The notes under the pieces: generated by a model | Database searches by the model: none | What the model saw: only the letters and a program-made list of their open reading frames with translations | What the model was told of the DNA's origin: nothing | Assembly: GCA_029582265.1 (NCBI GenBank) | Contig: CM055819.1 | Span: 32,664,967 to 32,728,966, forward strand | Origin: Zoroaster sp. YZ-2022 | Taxonomy: Eukaryota; Echinodermata; Asteroidea; Forcipulatida; Zoroasteridae | DNA length: 64,000 nt | Direction of reading: 5' to 3' | Part shown: positions 33,701 through 48,700 of the stretch, in pieces | Layout of the letters: each line of letters begins with the position of its first letter | How positions within the stretch are numbered: the first letter of the stretch is position 1 | Position numbers and translations under genes: made by a program

Positions 33701-36700
33701 TATGGACAACAACTGACAGACACATTATCAATCATTACTAAAAGCAACAGCAATATTAACTGTATGATCTATTTTGGAGGTTTCTGCAATCTATACCCGA
33801 CTGTATTTTGAAGTCCGTATGTGTTCTTACCTTCAATGCTCTAAGATCGTTCTCTAGTGATTGGCCAACCAGTATAGCATCATGAGGTAATAATTCTACG
33901 ATGGCTCGTTGTACATCTTCAATTCTTACTGTGACTGGGTCTAATAAAGCCTTGGTGATACCACTGAATCTGTAGACAAACATGACAATTGTAATGTTAA
34001 GAATATTCTCATACAGATTTGACACTTTGTATGATATCTTTATCTGTTTGTTTGTGGTAATGGGTCATTCCACCAGGTTGTGGGAAAGCTTTGTGATAGG
34101 GGTCCCTTGTTACGTAGGTAAATGTACCATTTATTATCATTTATTATGACTCCTAATTAACATTATTGTAACTTCCTATTCAAGGCACAGAGATTGATTT
34201 CATTCTAATTTGAAGAACAACTGAGAATGTGCACTCATAATAAGGATAATGAATCGTACATCTACCTACATAACAAGGACACCATGTCACAAAGCTTGCC
34301 CCAACCTGGTGGAATGACCCAAGAATGTGCACTCATAATAAGGATAATGAATGGTACATCTACCAACTCAACAAGGACACCATGTCACAAAGCTTACCCC
34401 CAACCTGGTCGAATGACCCAAATACCATATCTCTTGATATGGTATTGAACTGTGGTTCTGATAACAATGTAGTTGTCTTCTTAACGTTTCTATTTATACC
34501 TTCTTATTATATTTACCTTGTGACGTAATTAAGGATAGGGTTTCTTGGCTTCACCATAGTGTTGTATAATACTTCATACTTCTCGTTGACCAATGACACT
34601 CGAGTTAGTTCATTCCCATCCTTAGTAACACACTATGGAATACAGGAAATAAAATTATTAAATATCCACTTTACTCGACTTCATAAAAATTTAATTTTTT
34701 TTCTACCAAAGAATACCTGGCTAATCGAATGCTTTCAATCAAAAACCTGTACTGGCCAATTAGATTTATGCTAGCTGCGCATTAAGCCGTAACCACACTC
34801 AATGCAACAAGATGCAACAAGATGCAACAAATTTCTGCATCTGTCTTCCTCCAAGTTGTAAGCTCAAGTTAGCATTAACCACCTCCGTTTCACCACTTGA
34901 GAACTGGGAAATATGATGTGATTAGAATGCAACATTACCATTCAAATCTGCTCTGACAAAATGGCTTAACTATCATACAAAAATTGCAAGCCGTATTTAC
35001 GGAATATTTACCCAAAAAAAGTATAATTGGAGACAACATGAAGTGCGTTGGTTTCAAGAGGAGGTATATCACTGGTAATTACTAGATTCCCAAATTTAAA
35101 AAAAATATTCTCAAAAAGCTTACTTGGTTTAAAATTGGTACAGGTTTTCAATCATCCTGATAAAATTATTTCACCAGAATAGATTTCATCTTTATAGAGA
35201 AAAAAACTCAGGTAATGTTATGTCCAATAACACAGAATTGCTGTCCAGCAATTTGTTGTCAGACTATACAGATCATCAGAGCTTGATCCATGCTACAGCC
35301 ATCTTTGTAAGACTACCCATGTATAATTACAACACTGATTCTCAAAACATGAACAAAGCCAGGGGCGTGTTTTGGCGAACACGAACAGAAACTTGTTTCT
35401 GACGTCGCATTCTTGGCCAGAAACAAGACGGCATAGCTACGGGAAAACACAAACATAACCAGAAAATTGTTTTCAGTTTGTTACGTGTTCAATCATCAAC
35501 GTTTCTCAAAATATACAGTGTAAATTCAAATTTTGGCAAAATAGAACTTATTCATGAGTGCTAGTAATAAACTTGAAAGATATACTGGTATACGAACAAT
35601 CATTCCATCATGTTTTAACAAATAATTAACAAAACTTTTCGTTATTTTTGACAATCTTGAAACCAAGCACAACCGATCACAAACTTTGGAGCACAACCGA
35701 CCTCGCGAAAAACGCTTCACCAATGACCGAAGCCCAAACATGTTTCTGGTCAGGATTGCAAAAACGCATCCCAGTCAATGTTCCTTCCAGCCTCTGTTTG
35801 ATCATGTGGCTTTGTATGGGAGAAAAACAAAATGGCTACATCAGGAATATTGGGTATCACACTTCATTGTATTTGTGTCACTCTCGTTATTTAGTGTACG
35901 TGTAATTTAAAAAAAGATTTTTCTAAGTACATGAACATTTTAAACACTTTTACCTTATACTGCACATGTTTTTATAATTTGGTTATTTATTTTTTAATGC
36001 AAATTATTAATATTTTCCAATGGTATTTGAATTTGTACAAATGTAATTATTCTGTCAATTTCGCCGCTGGTGGCAAACGAGTAGAATGCAATAAACCATT
36101 ATCTATCTATCTTCATCTCTTACCATTTCACAATCCACACTGATGAGAGGGCTCTTCTCCGTCAATGAATCGCTGTAGTTGGTGTGGGTATAGTTAAGGT
36201 CATTATATTGGGGGTGTCGATACATTGCCTTATCCTCGTCTGTCATCAGATAGTGCAGTCTTCCATCGGATCCACTCTTCATTACCGCTGGGTCTTCTTT
36301 AGTAGTCTGTACCTCTGTGGATTGGGACTGAGTTACAGGCTCTGTAGAGGACCAACAAAATGAAGGAATTCAAGGGACAGTACAACATTGATCATGGTGA
36401 CAAAACTGCTTCTATGAGTATGCTTACTCTCTTGAATCAAGATATACATTAAAGGGAAGGTACAACATTGGTAATGTTGACAAAACTGCTTCTATGAGTA
36501 TGCTTACTCTCTTGAATCAAGATATACATTAAAGGGAAGGTACAACATTGATCATGTTGGCAAAACTGCTTCTATGAGTATGCTTACTCTCTTGAATCAA
36601 GATATACATTAAAGGGAAGGTACAACATTGGTCATGTTGGCAAAACTGCTTCTATGAGTATGCTTACTCTCTTGAATCAAGATATACATTAAAGGGAAGG

Positions 36701-39700
36701 TACAACATTGGTAATGTTGACAAAACTGCTACTATGAGTATGCTTACTCTCTTTGAATCAAGATATACATTGAAGGGAAGGTACAACATTGATCATGGTG
36801 ACAAAACCGCTTCTATGAGTATGCTTACTCTCTTGAATCAAGATATACATTAAAGGGAAGGTACAACATTGGTTGTTAGCAAAACTACTACTATGAGTAT
36901 GCTTACTCTCTTTGAATCAAGATATACATTGAAGGGAAGGTACAACATTGGTTGTTAGCAAAACTACTACTATGAGTATGCTTACTCTCTTTGAATCAAG
37001 ATATACATTGAAGGGAAGGTACAACATTGATCATGGTGACAAAACCGCTTCTATGAGTATGCTTACTCTCTTGAATCAAGATATACATTAAAGAGAAGGT
37101 ACAACATTGGTTGTTAGCAAAACTACTACTATGAGTATGCTTACTCTCTTTGAATCAAGATATACATTAAAGGGAAGGTACAACATTGGTTGTTAGCAAA
37201 ACTACTACTATGAGTATGCTTACTCTCTTTGAATCAAGATATACATTAAAGGGAAGGTACAACATTGGTTGTTAGCAAAACTACTACTATGAGTATGCTT
37301 ACTCTCTTTGAATCAAGATATACATTGAAGGGAAGGTACAACATTGATCATGGTGACAAAACCGCTTCTATGAGTATGCTTACTCTCTTGAATCAAGATA
37401 TACATTAAAGGAAGGTACAACATTGGTTGTTAGCAAAACTACTACTATGAGTATGCTTACTCTCTTTGAATCAAGATATACATTGAAGGGAAGGTACAAC
37501 ATTGGTTGTTAGCAAAACTACTACTATGAGTATGCTTACTCTCTTTGAATCAAGATATACATTGAAGGGAAGGTACAACATTGATCATGGTGACAAAACC
37601 GCTTCTATGAGTATGCTTACTCTCTTGAATCAAGATATACATTAAAGGGAAGGTACAACATTGGTTGTTAGCAAAACTACTACTATGAGTATGCTTACTC
37701 TCTTTGAATCAAGATATACATTGAAGGGAAGGTACAACATTGGTTGTTAGCAAAACTACTACTATGAGTATGCTTACTCTCTTTGAATCAAGATATACAT
37801 TGAAGGGAAGGTACAACATTGATCATGGTGACAAAACCGCTTCTATGAGTATGCTTACTCTCTTGAATCAAGATATACATTAAAGGGAAGGTACGACATT
37901 GGTAATGTTGGCAAAACTGCTTCTATGAGTATGCTTATTCTCTCTGAATCAAGATATACATTGAAGGGAAGGTACAACATTGGTAATGTTGGCCAAACTG
38001 CTTCTATGAGTATGCTTACTCTCTTTGAATCAAGATATACATTAAAGGGAAGGTACAACATTGGTAATGGTGGCAAAACTGCTTCTATGAGTATGCTTAC
38101 TCTCTTTGAATCAAGATATACATTAAAGGGAAGGTACAACATTGATCATGTTGGCAAAACTGCTTCTATGAGTATGCTTACTTTTTCACATAAAAAACAT
38201 ACAAAAACAGTTTTTCCTTGTTTTCTCAAAAATCGTGAGCACCTATCAAGATGAAACTTTCCCAGGTTAGTTTTATGATACACTTCATGAAAACTAGATT
38301 ATTGAAATGAATATACATTACCAAATACCATTATTGTACTTTGTCTTTGAAATTATAACGAGACCCTCCATAAATTCATTTTATGACATACTATTAACTG
38401 TAAATGTACGAGGTTCCTTTCCTCAAGTAACGTTCCGAAAAAACCAACAAAAAAATTCCGTTAAAATAGTGGAAAATATCTTTAATTGATATCTAATTCC
38501 TGCATTTTAATGTATATATATATAAATATATTAACCCTAACCACCCCAAACCCATCAAACTCCAACAGCTGGTTGTGTTGCACTTGGATGGACTCGGTAC
38601 TGCATAGCCCATGCATGGTGTTGGATTTTGGTGGATTTAGGAAGGTTCCTAGCCAAAACTATTATGTGGTTAGGGTTAACAGAAGAAAACACATACTGCA
38701 ACAAATATATAAATATTATTGAATAATTTTAACGCCATGGTTACCTGGGTTACACCCCACTGAAATTGTTTACTGATAATATACACCACGTTGAACTCTA
38801 ACCTTTCTTTGCACCACTCTTTTTGACTAGATACCCTCTTCTTCTCAACTGATCCTTGCTGATCTTTACAAACAGAAGCTGTTCGAGGAGAGATCGTTTC
38901 TGCTGAGAATCAACTATTTGTCCAGTCTGGGGAGTAAGAGAACACATTCTTTACAAAATGGTTATTATTGGTGATCGTGAAGATGATGTATCCCAAACGA
39001 ACAATGATGATATGAGTAAGGTCTTCAGGAGATGATTATGTGTATATACCTCAAAGTTATGTGATGGAAACGTCAAGTTATCTCACCACCGGTTCTTCTC
39101 TGAACCAACAATTATTACAACTCCTAAGAGATTTATAGTTTGATGACACCCGCTGCTATATAGGATTCTAGCCAACCAATCGACATTGGGCAAGCTCGGT
39201 GGTCGAGAGCTTAAGACGTCTGCACTAGTAAGCAGGAGGTTGTGGGTTCGAATCCCGCCCGAGTCGCCTGTGAAGTTTTTTCCACAGACACTCGGAAAGC
39301 ACTGAGTATACAGTGCTATATACAAGTCGGTGTAGGGCAAAGTTAAAAATCAGAGATTGTTACGTACTGCTACCGCAACCCTTATTCCTACTGTAAGTAA
39401 GACTTGTAGCTTTACATGGTGACAAGGATAAGTAAAGACTGTTCGCTGCAACACCACGTAAAACAATTCAATTTTTGAGTAGTAAATGGTTCTGAAAACC
39501 TGTAGTACATAGTCCTGAAGACGATCACAGCATACTGATCGAAAGGTTGAGTTGTAACCAACCGGTTCTTTTCAGAACTATTTACTACTCAAAAGAGAAT
39601 TTGTACATGGCGTCACCGCAAACAGTCTTTAGTTACTCCTACTGTACTTCCACGACGCAAAGCTTCAAATACTACCTACATTTATAATGCATTGAATCTT

Positions 39701-42700
39701 ATCTAGGAATAACATTTTCAATTGAATGGAATATTTTATGTACAGAATGTTACCCCTTATTATTTTCAAAGTTGTCATTTTGGTTAATCCGCATCAAATC
39801 GCCACACCTTTCGAGCTCAATCTCAATTTTTTTTTTAAAGATTTTTGAAATAAGATTTTGTTCTGTCTCAAGCTCCAATTCAGGCAATTAAGGTTTCTGG
39901 TCAGTGGTCGGCTTCAAAATCGGTGCAGTGATGCACCTTTTTTGAGGGGGTGGTAATCTTTTTTCTTTTTTTGCCGATAGGGGAATACGTGATACATGTA
40001 TACGCAGGGACCAAGTTTCCCATATACAAAGAATGGTGGATAAGAGAGGCCTCACAAATCGGGCAAACGTTCATACCCCGATGTGAAAAAGTTGTTTAAA
40101 ACACAGCACGGCAGAATTCCAATCGATCCAGCAATTTTGGCTGCAATTGGACATCGTTTCATAGTAAAAAAAAAAAAAAAAATTAAAAATGCTGATGCAC
40201 AGGTCTGAGGCGACGCAAGCGGAGACCAGAAACCAGAGACTTTTTTTTTTGGGGGGGGGCCTATTTAGGACCTATTTATTTACTGAATAGTCAAGCAGTC
40301 TCTGGGTTGCAAAATTGCTAATGACAGTCTATCCTAGACTTATTTAAAGAAGCCCCAGGGGCCGATTTCACAAAGAGCTAAGATTGATCTTAACTGTGTA
40401 TCAATCTTAATTGCTTAGCAAAGTGTGATGTCACAATACAAATCACTATGGTAATACTAACAACTCATCTTAAGATGAATCTTAGTGCTTTATGAAATCG
40501 AGCCCAGAGTCAAAAGTCATATTTCCCCCACCAAAATTAAAAAGTAGGATTTATCCTAAACAGATCAAGTGTATTAGAGAGCAGGAAAGGGGTGGGACTT
40601 TGTAAATTTCAAAAGCCAAGAAAAATACAATTCATACAAGTTCTTACAATGTTATAGTTTGTTTTGAGATGTTGAAAGCAGTCTTCATATTTCTGGAAGC
40701 ACTTGTCTGTAACACCATTCAAGACCATCATAGCTACTTTGTTGATTTGAGCTATCCGCATGATCTTGCAAAACCTGTACATGAATTGAAAAACAGACCC
40801 TTGTTATGTGTCCGTCTGTCGAATACAATATCACAAAAGGCCCAAATCCATTGTTCTTGGAGTACAATGCTACGAACCAGGTTACCACGTGACTGGTAAA
40901 CTCTGTAAAGGTAAAAAGGCTTCTGGTTTAGCAAAAGAAAACGAGGTTAACCCTTCTGTGACTGCAAGGGTCAAAATCAGTCAAAATGTTGATATACTTG
41001 CCAAACGTTGAACACTGTCAAACCTTACACCTGTAAGTACATTTACAGGTCAAAACGAGTCGACCGTCTTTGACTGGTAAAAGCATTGTCTTGTATTGTT
41101 CAGGGCAGTCAAAAAATACCTCAATTCTGTGATCTGACTTAGAAGTTGCTTAGAAGTTGCATTCTGACACCTTCAAAGTTGCATTCTGGCACCTTCGAAG
41201 TTCCTTCTAAAATTTTATTAACACACAAAATAAAATCATTTGTTTTAACCCTCCTAAGGGTCAAAATCAGTCAAAATGTTGATATACTTGCCAAGGAATA
41301 TCTAGCGCACTTACAAGTCAAACACTGTCAAACCTTAGGTGTAGTAAGTACATTTACAGGTGAAAATGAGTCGACCGTTTTTGACTGGTAAAAAGCATTG
41401 TCTTGTATTGTTCAGGGTGGTCAAAATGACAGTCAAAACCAGTCAAAAATGCCCCTGTGTGCACATTTAGGTCAACAGTCAGAACAGGAAGTTGACTGAT
41501 TTTGACCTCTGTAGCTACTTGCCACTAAAGTGCAGCTATGAAGTTGGAGGGTTAATTTGAGTAAAACAAAGCTTAAAGGCAAGCAAATCAAGCACTGCAT
41601 CCTTTATGGAGTGCTGGTCATTTGCCATCTTATGAGAAGGTATATAGTTTTCTCATCATAAATAAATGTTAGAGCTCGAGTAAAGTTTGTGGTAGCACCG
41701 TATAAAAACAATCTGTTTATAGGAGTTGTAATTGTTGGTTTTGAAAAGAACTGATGGAGAGAAACTCAACGTTTTGATCAGTTATATTCTGATCGTCTTC
41801 AGGAGAGTTTCTCACCATCGGTTTTTATCAGAACTATCAATTACAACTCCTAAGAGATTATCACATAATAATAATAATAATGTATGGATTTATATAGCGC
41901 ACGTATCCACCAACTAAGTGGTGCTCAAGGCGCATTATATTATTATCCCTGCTCATAAGGCTCATATATCATTCCTAAAACCATCTCAGCTCCCTGGGGA
42001 GTATACAGCTCAATTGCTGCCATTTCTAGCGCATATAGAGCAAACCAACTCTGCCTTCACAGGTACCCATTTAACCCCTGGGTGGAGAGAAGCAATTATG
42101 ATTAAGTGTCTTGCTCAAGGACACAAGTGTCACGGCCGTGATTCGAACCCACATTATGTTGCTAACACCAGAACTTGAATCCGGTAAGCTAGACCGCTCG
42201 GCCACGACACCCCAGTGAAAACCATGGTGAAAACCTTACTCCTACTGTACTTCTACCATGCAAAGCTTCAAACTTATGTTACAGTATGGCAAATCTTATG
42301 AGCTAACTAATTGTCCGCTTACTCTGTGGATGATCAACTGATCCACTTACCTTATTTTGCCAAATGTTGGCAGTGGTTATGTTACAGTTTGGCAAATCTT
42401 ATGAGCTAACTCACTGTCTGCTTACTTTGTGGATGATCAACCGATCCACCTACCTTATTTTGCTAATGTTGGCAGTGGCACCAAGAACGCTGAATTGTAT
42501 CAAGTCTTGAAGGTCTTGAATATCTACAGGTTTGAATGTCGTCTGTGGGTCTTCATCATTGGTGAAGTTATCAATGATGAACATCTTGGGTTGTAGCTGG
42601 TAAAGAAAGATTGATTCAAACATTCAAAATAGTCACTAGTGTAGGATTCCATGACCCAGGGCTCTCAAAAGTAGCCGGTCACCGGCGGCAAATCGCCGCC

Positions 42701-45700
42701 TGCGGCAGGTTTTGCCGCCGGCTACTTTTCACCGGATGACCACAAATATTTTTTTCACCTTTCTGTGAACTTCTCTGCAAAAAACTGATTCGCACGCGGT
42801 GCGATACGAAGTTTTATTTACCTGAAATCACGTCAAAACTAGTCAGTTTTCTCAGCGACACGGCCGCAGCCATTATGTATACGCTCCCTTGCGCTTTGTG
42901 TAAGCTGTATCCTGATTAGTTAACGATGTTTCCTGTACTGTGATTCCATACACTTTTGTCAAACTGTTTGTGATACATTGTATGCATTCATTATTAAAGA
43001 CTCAAATAGACTGGCTGCAGCACGTATGCTACAAACAAGTATCAAACTAGCTGCTCAGGATGGAATGTTTGCCTATTGTTCACAGTAATTGGATTAGTGG
43101 GACCTTAAGTGCTGCTTTATGTCTGCACTGGAGTGTGCAACACGATGTGTAAAAAAAGAGGATTTTATTTATAGGGGATGTCCACATTAATTGTTGTCCT
43201 AATAAAAAAGTGTTGTTGAAATTGGTTTTGTTGTGTAATTATTTTGATGTGCCACCGACCATCCCTCAGCATATCGCCAACATTAACATTTATTTACCCA
43301 CCGATACCAAGCTTTCTTGTGTATTACATAAATTTGCCGACAAGGTGACAGTTTGTTTCAAAAGAAATACATAAAAAGGGAGGTGTTAAGTCGGTCATTG
43401 TCGAGTTCAGTAATGATCATGTCATTGGTGGCTGGCAATTTCCGATCGGTTCAGTCACAAGGATCGGCAAGAAATATTTTGATATTCCAGCAACGTCAGT
43501 GCCGTTACAAATGCGGTTTTCCGCACCGCGGGAAATGTCGTCACGGCAAAGCGGAGCCGCTTACGGCCTGATAACATGAACATGTTGGTATTCCTGGCAA
43601 TGAATGCTCGCAAAACTCCCACCCCACCAAAGTGAACATGATTTATAACTTATCATTAAGTAACAATCAGTACACCGCAACCGATTTTGAACGAGAAATA
43701 TTGGGTTCTGAAAATAATCTTAATTCTTAAAATCGTTGTTTAGTTGTTTAATTATTCCTAGCTAGGTCTCTTATAAATTCATTCTTTCAGGAAACAAGGT
43801 TTATTGAAATTTAACTAAAGTTCATTGTGATAGAAATAAATTAACATTCAAGTTCTGGTTTTATATTCGTAATATTTTGCAGTTTGTTAGTTACGTAATA
43901 TTAAAAAAAATTACTACGCAAATTCATGTCCTTATCCAAAGCCAACATAACTTACGGGATATCCTTATTTAGAAGGCAGGGGCGCGGCATGCACAACGAG
44001 TTAGTTCCGCCCACATCGCCTTTGATCGACCAATGACATTCTTCAGCACGTGTTTTGTGACATGAACGTCCATGTCATGCGCTCTGATCACACACATAAC
44101 TGTACTTCTGACACGTACACAGTCACGTATACGTGGGCCGCTGAATGTACAGTGTAGCTCGCTGTATGATGCACCAGCCGTGCGTGCAGAAATGGCGACG
44201 AAGCGAGAGAGGCTATCAAGGCGTTGGGATTGGATGAATACTCAGATTTGTCTGATTTTTCAGATACAGACTCAGACTGTTGAATAAAAGTACCAGTACG
44301 ATCAATAATTCTGCTATTTAAGTCAGAGGGATTAGATGATCTCAAGAGTTAGATACATGTAGGCCTATCTTCAGATTTATGTTTTTTTTTATTCAAACTG
44401 ATTTTGTTGAGTTCTTAAAAATATTTTCAGAGACTGAAGTGAACATGTTGAGTGTGTTGAAACTTTTTAATCCAAGGTTCATTCGAGACTGGCTCCATAC
44501 ATTCATCCCATTAGCCTAGGCTTACCAAATTTACTTTACTACAGGGGGCATCCCAGGAGGAAGCTTAGCATCTTGGGATGCCCCTGTAGTACAAGTTACC
44601 ACTTAAATTGACCAATTACCATTTAACCAAGATTTGATTAAATGGAAAAGAAGAGTTGAAACAGAAATAATAAAACAATAAAACATTTATTTTAACAACG
44701 GAACTAAAATTACCAGTGTGTCTTCTTGTGATTCTAGTCTACTGTTCACTACAATAAAGATACAGTTTTTCATTTTGTTTTATTCTTGCCTCAGTCTGGA
44801 AAGTGTACTTCAGACTCTTCATTTTTTGTTTTCCATGGGTTGGAAATAACCCTCCAAATGCCTCTTGAGGGCCTCAAACATGCACCTCAGAGAGTACAAT
44901 TTTCAAATTTTTCCGGGGGAGGGCCGCCGGACCCCGCCTTTCCCGGAACGCCTTGCGCCTTCGGCGCTCAGCAAATGGGCTTTGCCCATTTGTCTGCACC
45001 CTCCTACTTTCTTTCTTGTACCCTCCTACTCCTCTAAACTTTGAGAGCCCTGATGACCACAGATTTCGAAAACTCTTGGTGATAAGAAAAAATGCCAGAG
45101 TTACACAAAAGTTTGAATTCATTTGATCTGCTCACTGTTAAAATAGTCACAACAAAATAAAATAAGAAAATGTCAATAGCGACACAATTTTTTATCACTC
45201 CATGACTGGGTTGACATGCAGAATTTTAACATAATATTTATTTATATTTTAAATACAAGAAACACTTAAATGATTTGATTTGTGGAAGTAACTTTATTTC
45301 ATCCTCTTACCATTCTCAGTTTCTTGAGTGATAGTTTCTGACTCCATTCCTGTTTTTGTTTCTGTTTGGTTTCCTCGTCAACAGGATCGTTTTTCCTCTC
45401 TGTGCCTCCATCTTTCTCTTCAGACTCTGTATCCACGTCTGGCTGAGATTTCTCTCGTTTCTTCTTGCCTTTCTTCTCCTCAAGTTGTGATGGCTTCTCT
45501 TCAACTGAGCCATTTCCGTTTTCCTCCTACACAGAAATATGAAATTATCATCATCACGGTCAGTGCTGTTGTGTTATGGTCAACACATTTCACTTATGTT
45601 CTTGTAGCAGTGGTTTCAAATCCAGCTAAGGAATCGCGGTGCTTGTTCTGACGTTGAACTGGAGATCTGCATACTTGTACTCTGGTGTTATTGTTGGATG

Positions 45701-48700
45701 GTCACCATAATCTGAAATTACTTCTCTATGAATTATCGTAATTTTTATGATTTTGGGTCATTCAGCCTACAAAATTAAACTAAACCGCAATATCCAAAAC
45801 TTTGAACATTTCCATCTTTTGTGAGTTTAAATTAAAAATGTGAAGAAATTCAACCTTAATCTTACTTCTTCTTTATGTTTCCGTTTTTTCTTTTTGGCAC
45901 TTTTCACTTCGTCAGTATTTATGTCAACAGAGGGCTCCGCTTCATCAGCATTTATGTCAATAGAGGGCTCTTCCTTATCTATATCCTTGTCCTGCTGAGA
46001 ATCAGTAACATCACATCAAATAATTAGTGGACAATATCTTGTATTTCATCCTCTTTTCAAATTTCAAAAGTGTACCAAAGCAGGGGATTTACATGTAGAA
46101 ATAAAGTAAACAATTATATAAAATATGACTTGATGGCTTAGGCCCCCCCCCCCCCAAAAAAAGTTTCTTGTTTCTGGTCTCCACACATCTCACCTCAGAC
46201 CCAAGCGTCAGTATCTTTAGTTTTCTTTTTTTTGCTATGAAACGATGTTCAATTGCAGCCAAAATTGCTGAATTGATTGGAATTCTGCCGCGTTGTGTTT
46301 TAACCCTGTGGTGCATGGTCGCAATATAATCACACACGCGCTTGATGGGACTAAATCATTTAGTACGTTTGAATAGCGTGTAAAACGTTCATATAGGGGC
46401 ACACAATCCCTTCTCAAATGGTGTAAACAGACTAATAGAGACCCTCTAGACCCAAGAAAACCATTTCAAGCCAAACAAAAAGTTTATATGGGTGCCAACA
46501 CCACAATCCTTTTTTTTTTTAATTGTTACCCAAATCCAATTTTTTTGCACATTTTTTGCACTGCTGACATTCTACAGAGAAACCAAGAGATTCTATTTGT
46601 CTGGCCATTCTAATACCCACAACCAGACCTCAAAATACACATCTGATGACTCAGGGTGCCTCTATGTCTGGATCTGGACCAAGTGACTGGATGACTGAAT
46701 GTATAGTGCGGCAAACATCAATGACTAACAGCTGTACAGTTTCAATGGGTTGTCTGCTGGCAGGGTGGTTTATTTACTTTGAAAGCTGCTTACCAGGTCA
46801 ATGGTTCACCCCGGTTTAAATTTTTTTTTACCATGTTATCAGACACTGTATCAATAGAGAACTTATGCAAAGTGGCTGAATTTGAGTTTTCCATGACGTA
46901 GTAAACAACAATTGTTTACAAACGGACTGAAAAAAATTAGCACCACGCTGTACTGCAGGGTTTTAAACAACTCTTTTTTTTTTTACATAGGGGTATGAAC
47001 GTTTGCCTGATAAGTGATGCCTCTCTTAGCCACTATACTTTGTGTATGGCTTTGGTCTGGTTCCAATAACCATGTATCATGTATTTCACTGGGTGGCAAA
47101 AAAAAAAATAAAAAATAATAATAATAATTTACAAAAAAACTTTAAAAAAAGAAAAAAAGCTGCACCAATTTTGAAGCCAACCTACAACCAGAAAGTGCAG
47201 ACTTTTTTGGGTGGCTTTAAAGGGAAGGTACAATATTAGTAATGTTGGCAAAGCATTCTTACTTTGTATTCTTACTTTGAATCAAGATATACACATTACA
47301 CATGTATCGCCCGTGTTTTTCTGAAGTTTATTTTTTCATTAGCACACTGTTATTTTACTTGAGGAAAGGAAAACAAATGCTTAAAAAAATAATTTATTGT
47401 GGTCTCCTTATAAATTCATTTAGGAACATAATTACTGTTTAACCAATCTTCCTATATTTATTTTGAGAAATAAGTCACTACAAAGTATACTACTCAAAAC
47501 AATTTAGGGAACACAGGATTTTTAACATCAAATAGGTCTGAAATGTTCCATGAACCGGGATTTTCATTTGCAACCCCCCTCTCTCTTTTCAGTAGTCATG
47601 TCATGAAATGTGTAATCACTACATGCATCCTTTATCATCTGTTTCATTGTGCAGTTGTTTCTCATCAATTCTGTGAAACATTGTGTTTATTTGAAATAAA
47701 TGATCTTGCTTTAACTGAGATTATTCCGGTGTTCCCTAAATTGTTTTGAGTAGTATATTTTATTTCCTACAAACAATCTGAATGCATTTTCACTAATAAC
47801 TCATTATCAATACAATGAAATAAACCAAACTTTTATTTTGTAAACATATATCTTGATTCTTGAATGCATTAACCAAGTAGCTGTGGCAAAAGCTGTAGTG
47901 GTCAAAATCAGTCAAAAGATTTTTTTTTTACCGTTGAACCAACTGTGCACACAGGGGCATTTTTGACTGGCTTTTACTGTCATTTTGACCACCCTCAAAA
48001 TTACAAGACAATGCTTTTACCAGTCAAAAACAGTTAACTCATTTTGACCTGTAAATGTACTCACTGTGCATTAGATATACCTTGGCATGTATATCAAAAT
48101 TTTGACTGAATTTTACTCTTGCAGACATAGAAGGGTTAACAGCCTCTTAAATATTGTTATACTGACTTTAACATGAAACATTATACAATGTCATTTTGTA
48201 GCTTACCTTGTTATGTTCGTGTTTTTTCCTTTTCTTTTGGTGATTTTCAACATGTTCCTCGGACTGTTCCTCAGTTTCAATCGTAGATTCAAGGTCCTCG
48301 GGCTGGACACAAAAGACAAAATAAAACAATTCCTTTCAACCATTTTGGTTATCATGAAGGTATTTTGTATCGTTATGTTTATTCGTTTTTTTTTCTTTTT
48401 TCAGTGGACTACGTAGCCATTGTTGATAATAGCACCTATGGGCAATTCCATGGTTATTCATGTTACATTTTTGAGGTATTGGGCCCGCTCTTAATGCCAT
48501 AATTTCCTTACTTATATATTTCACTCATCAGTTTTTTTCTTTTTTTACAGCAGTTACATTATACCCAGACCGTGCTCAGCACAAAAAAAATCATTTCACA
48601 AATTTGTAATATGTATGCTATATAAGAGAAAAATGCTGGTTACTCACGTTACATTTTTCGGACATGCATAAAATGTTGTGTTTTCTCTTATATAGAATAC

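Noticed and set aside
36371..38182. A CRISPR-like array
   Set aside because: Units are contiguous and 78-80 bp with no unique spacers; it is a satellite in a eukaryotic intron.
38531..38679. Internal telomere sequence
   Set aside because: Only one TTAACCC-type word per end, in inverted orientation and next to TTAA; it fits transposon termini.
39195..39270. A tRNA gene
   Set aside because: It has A and B boxes but no paired acceptor stem; the same sequence with the same flanks recurs at 5312-5490, so it is a SINE head.
44072..44287. Gene inside the 2.4-kb transposon insertion
   Set aside because: The short frames there show no transposase motif and no conserved domain.
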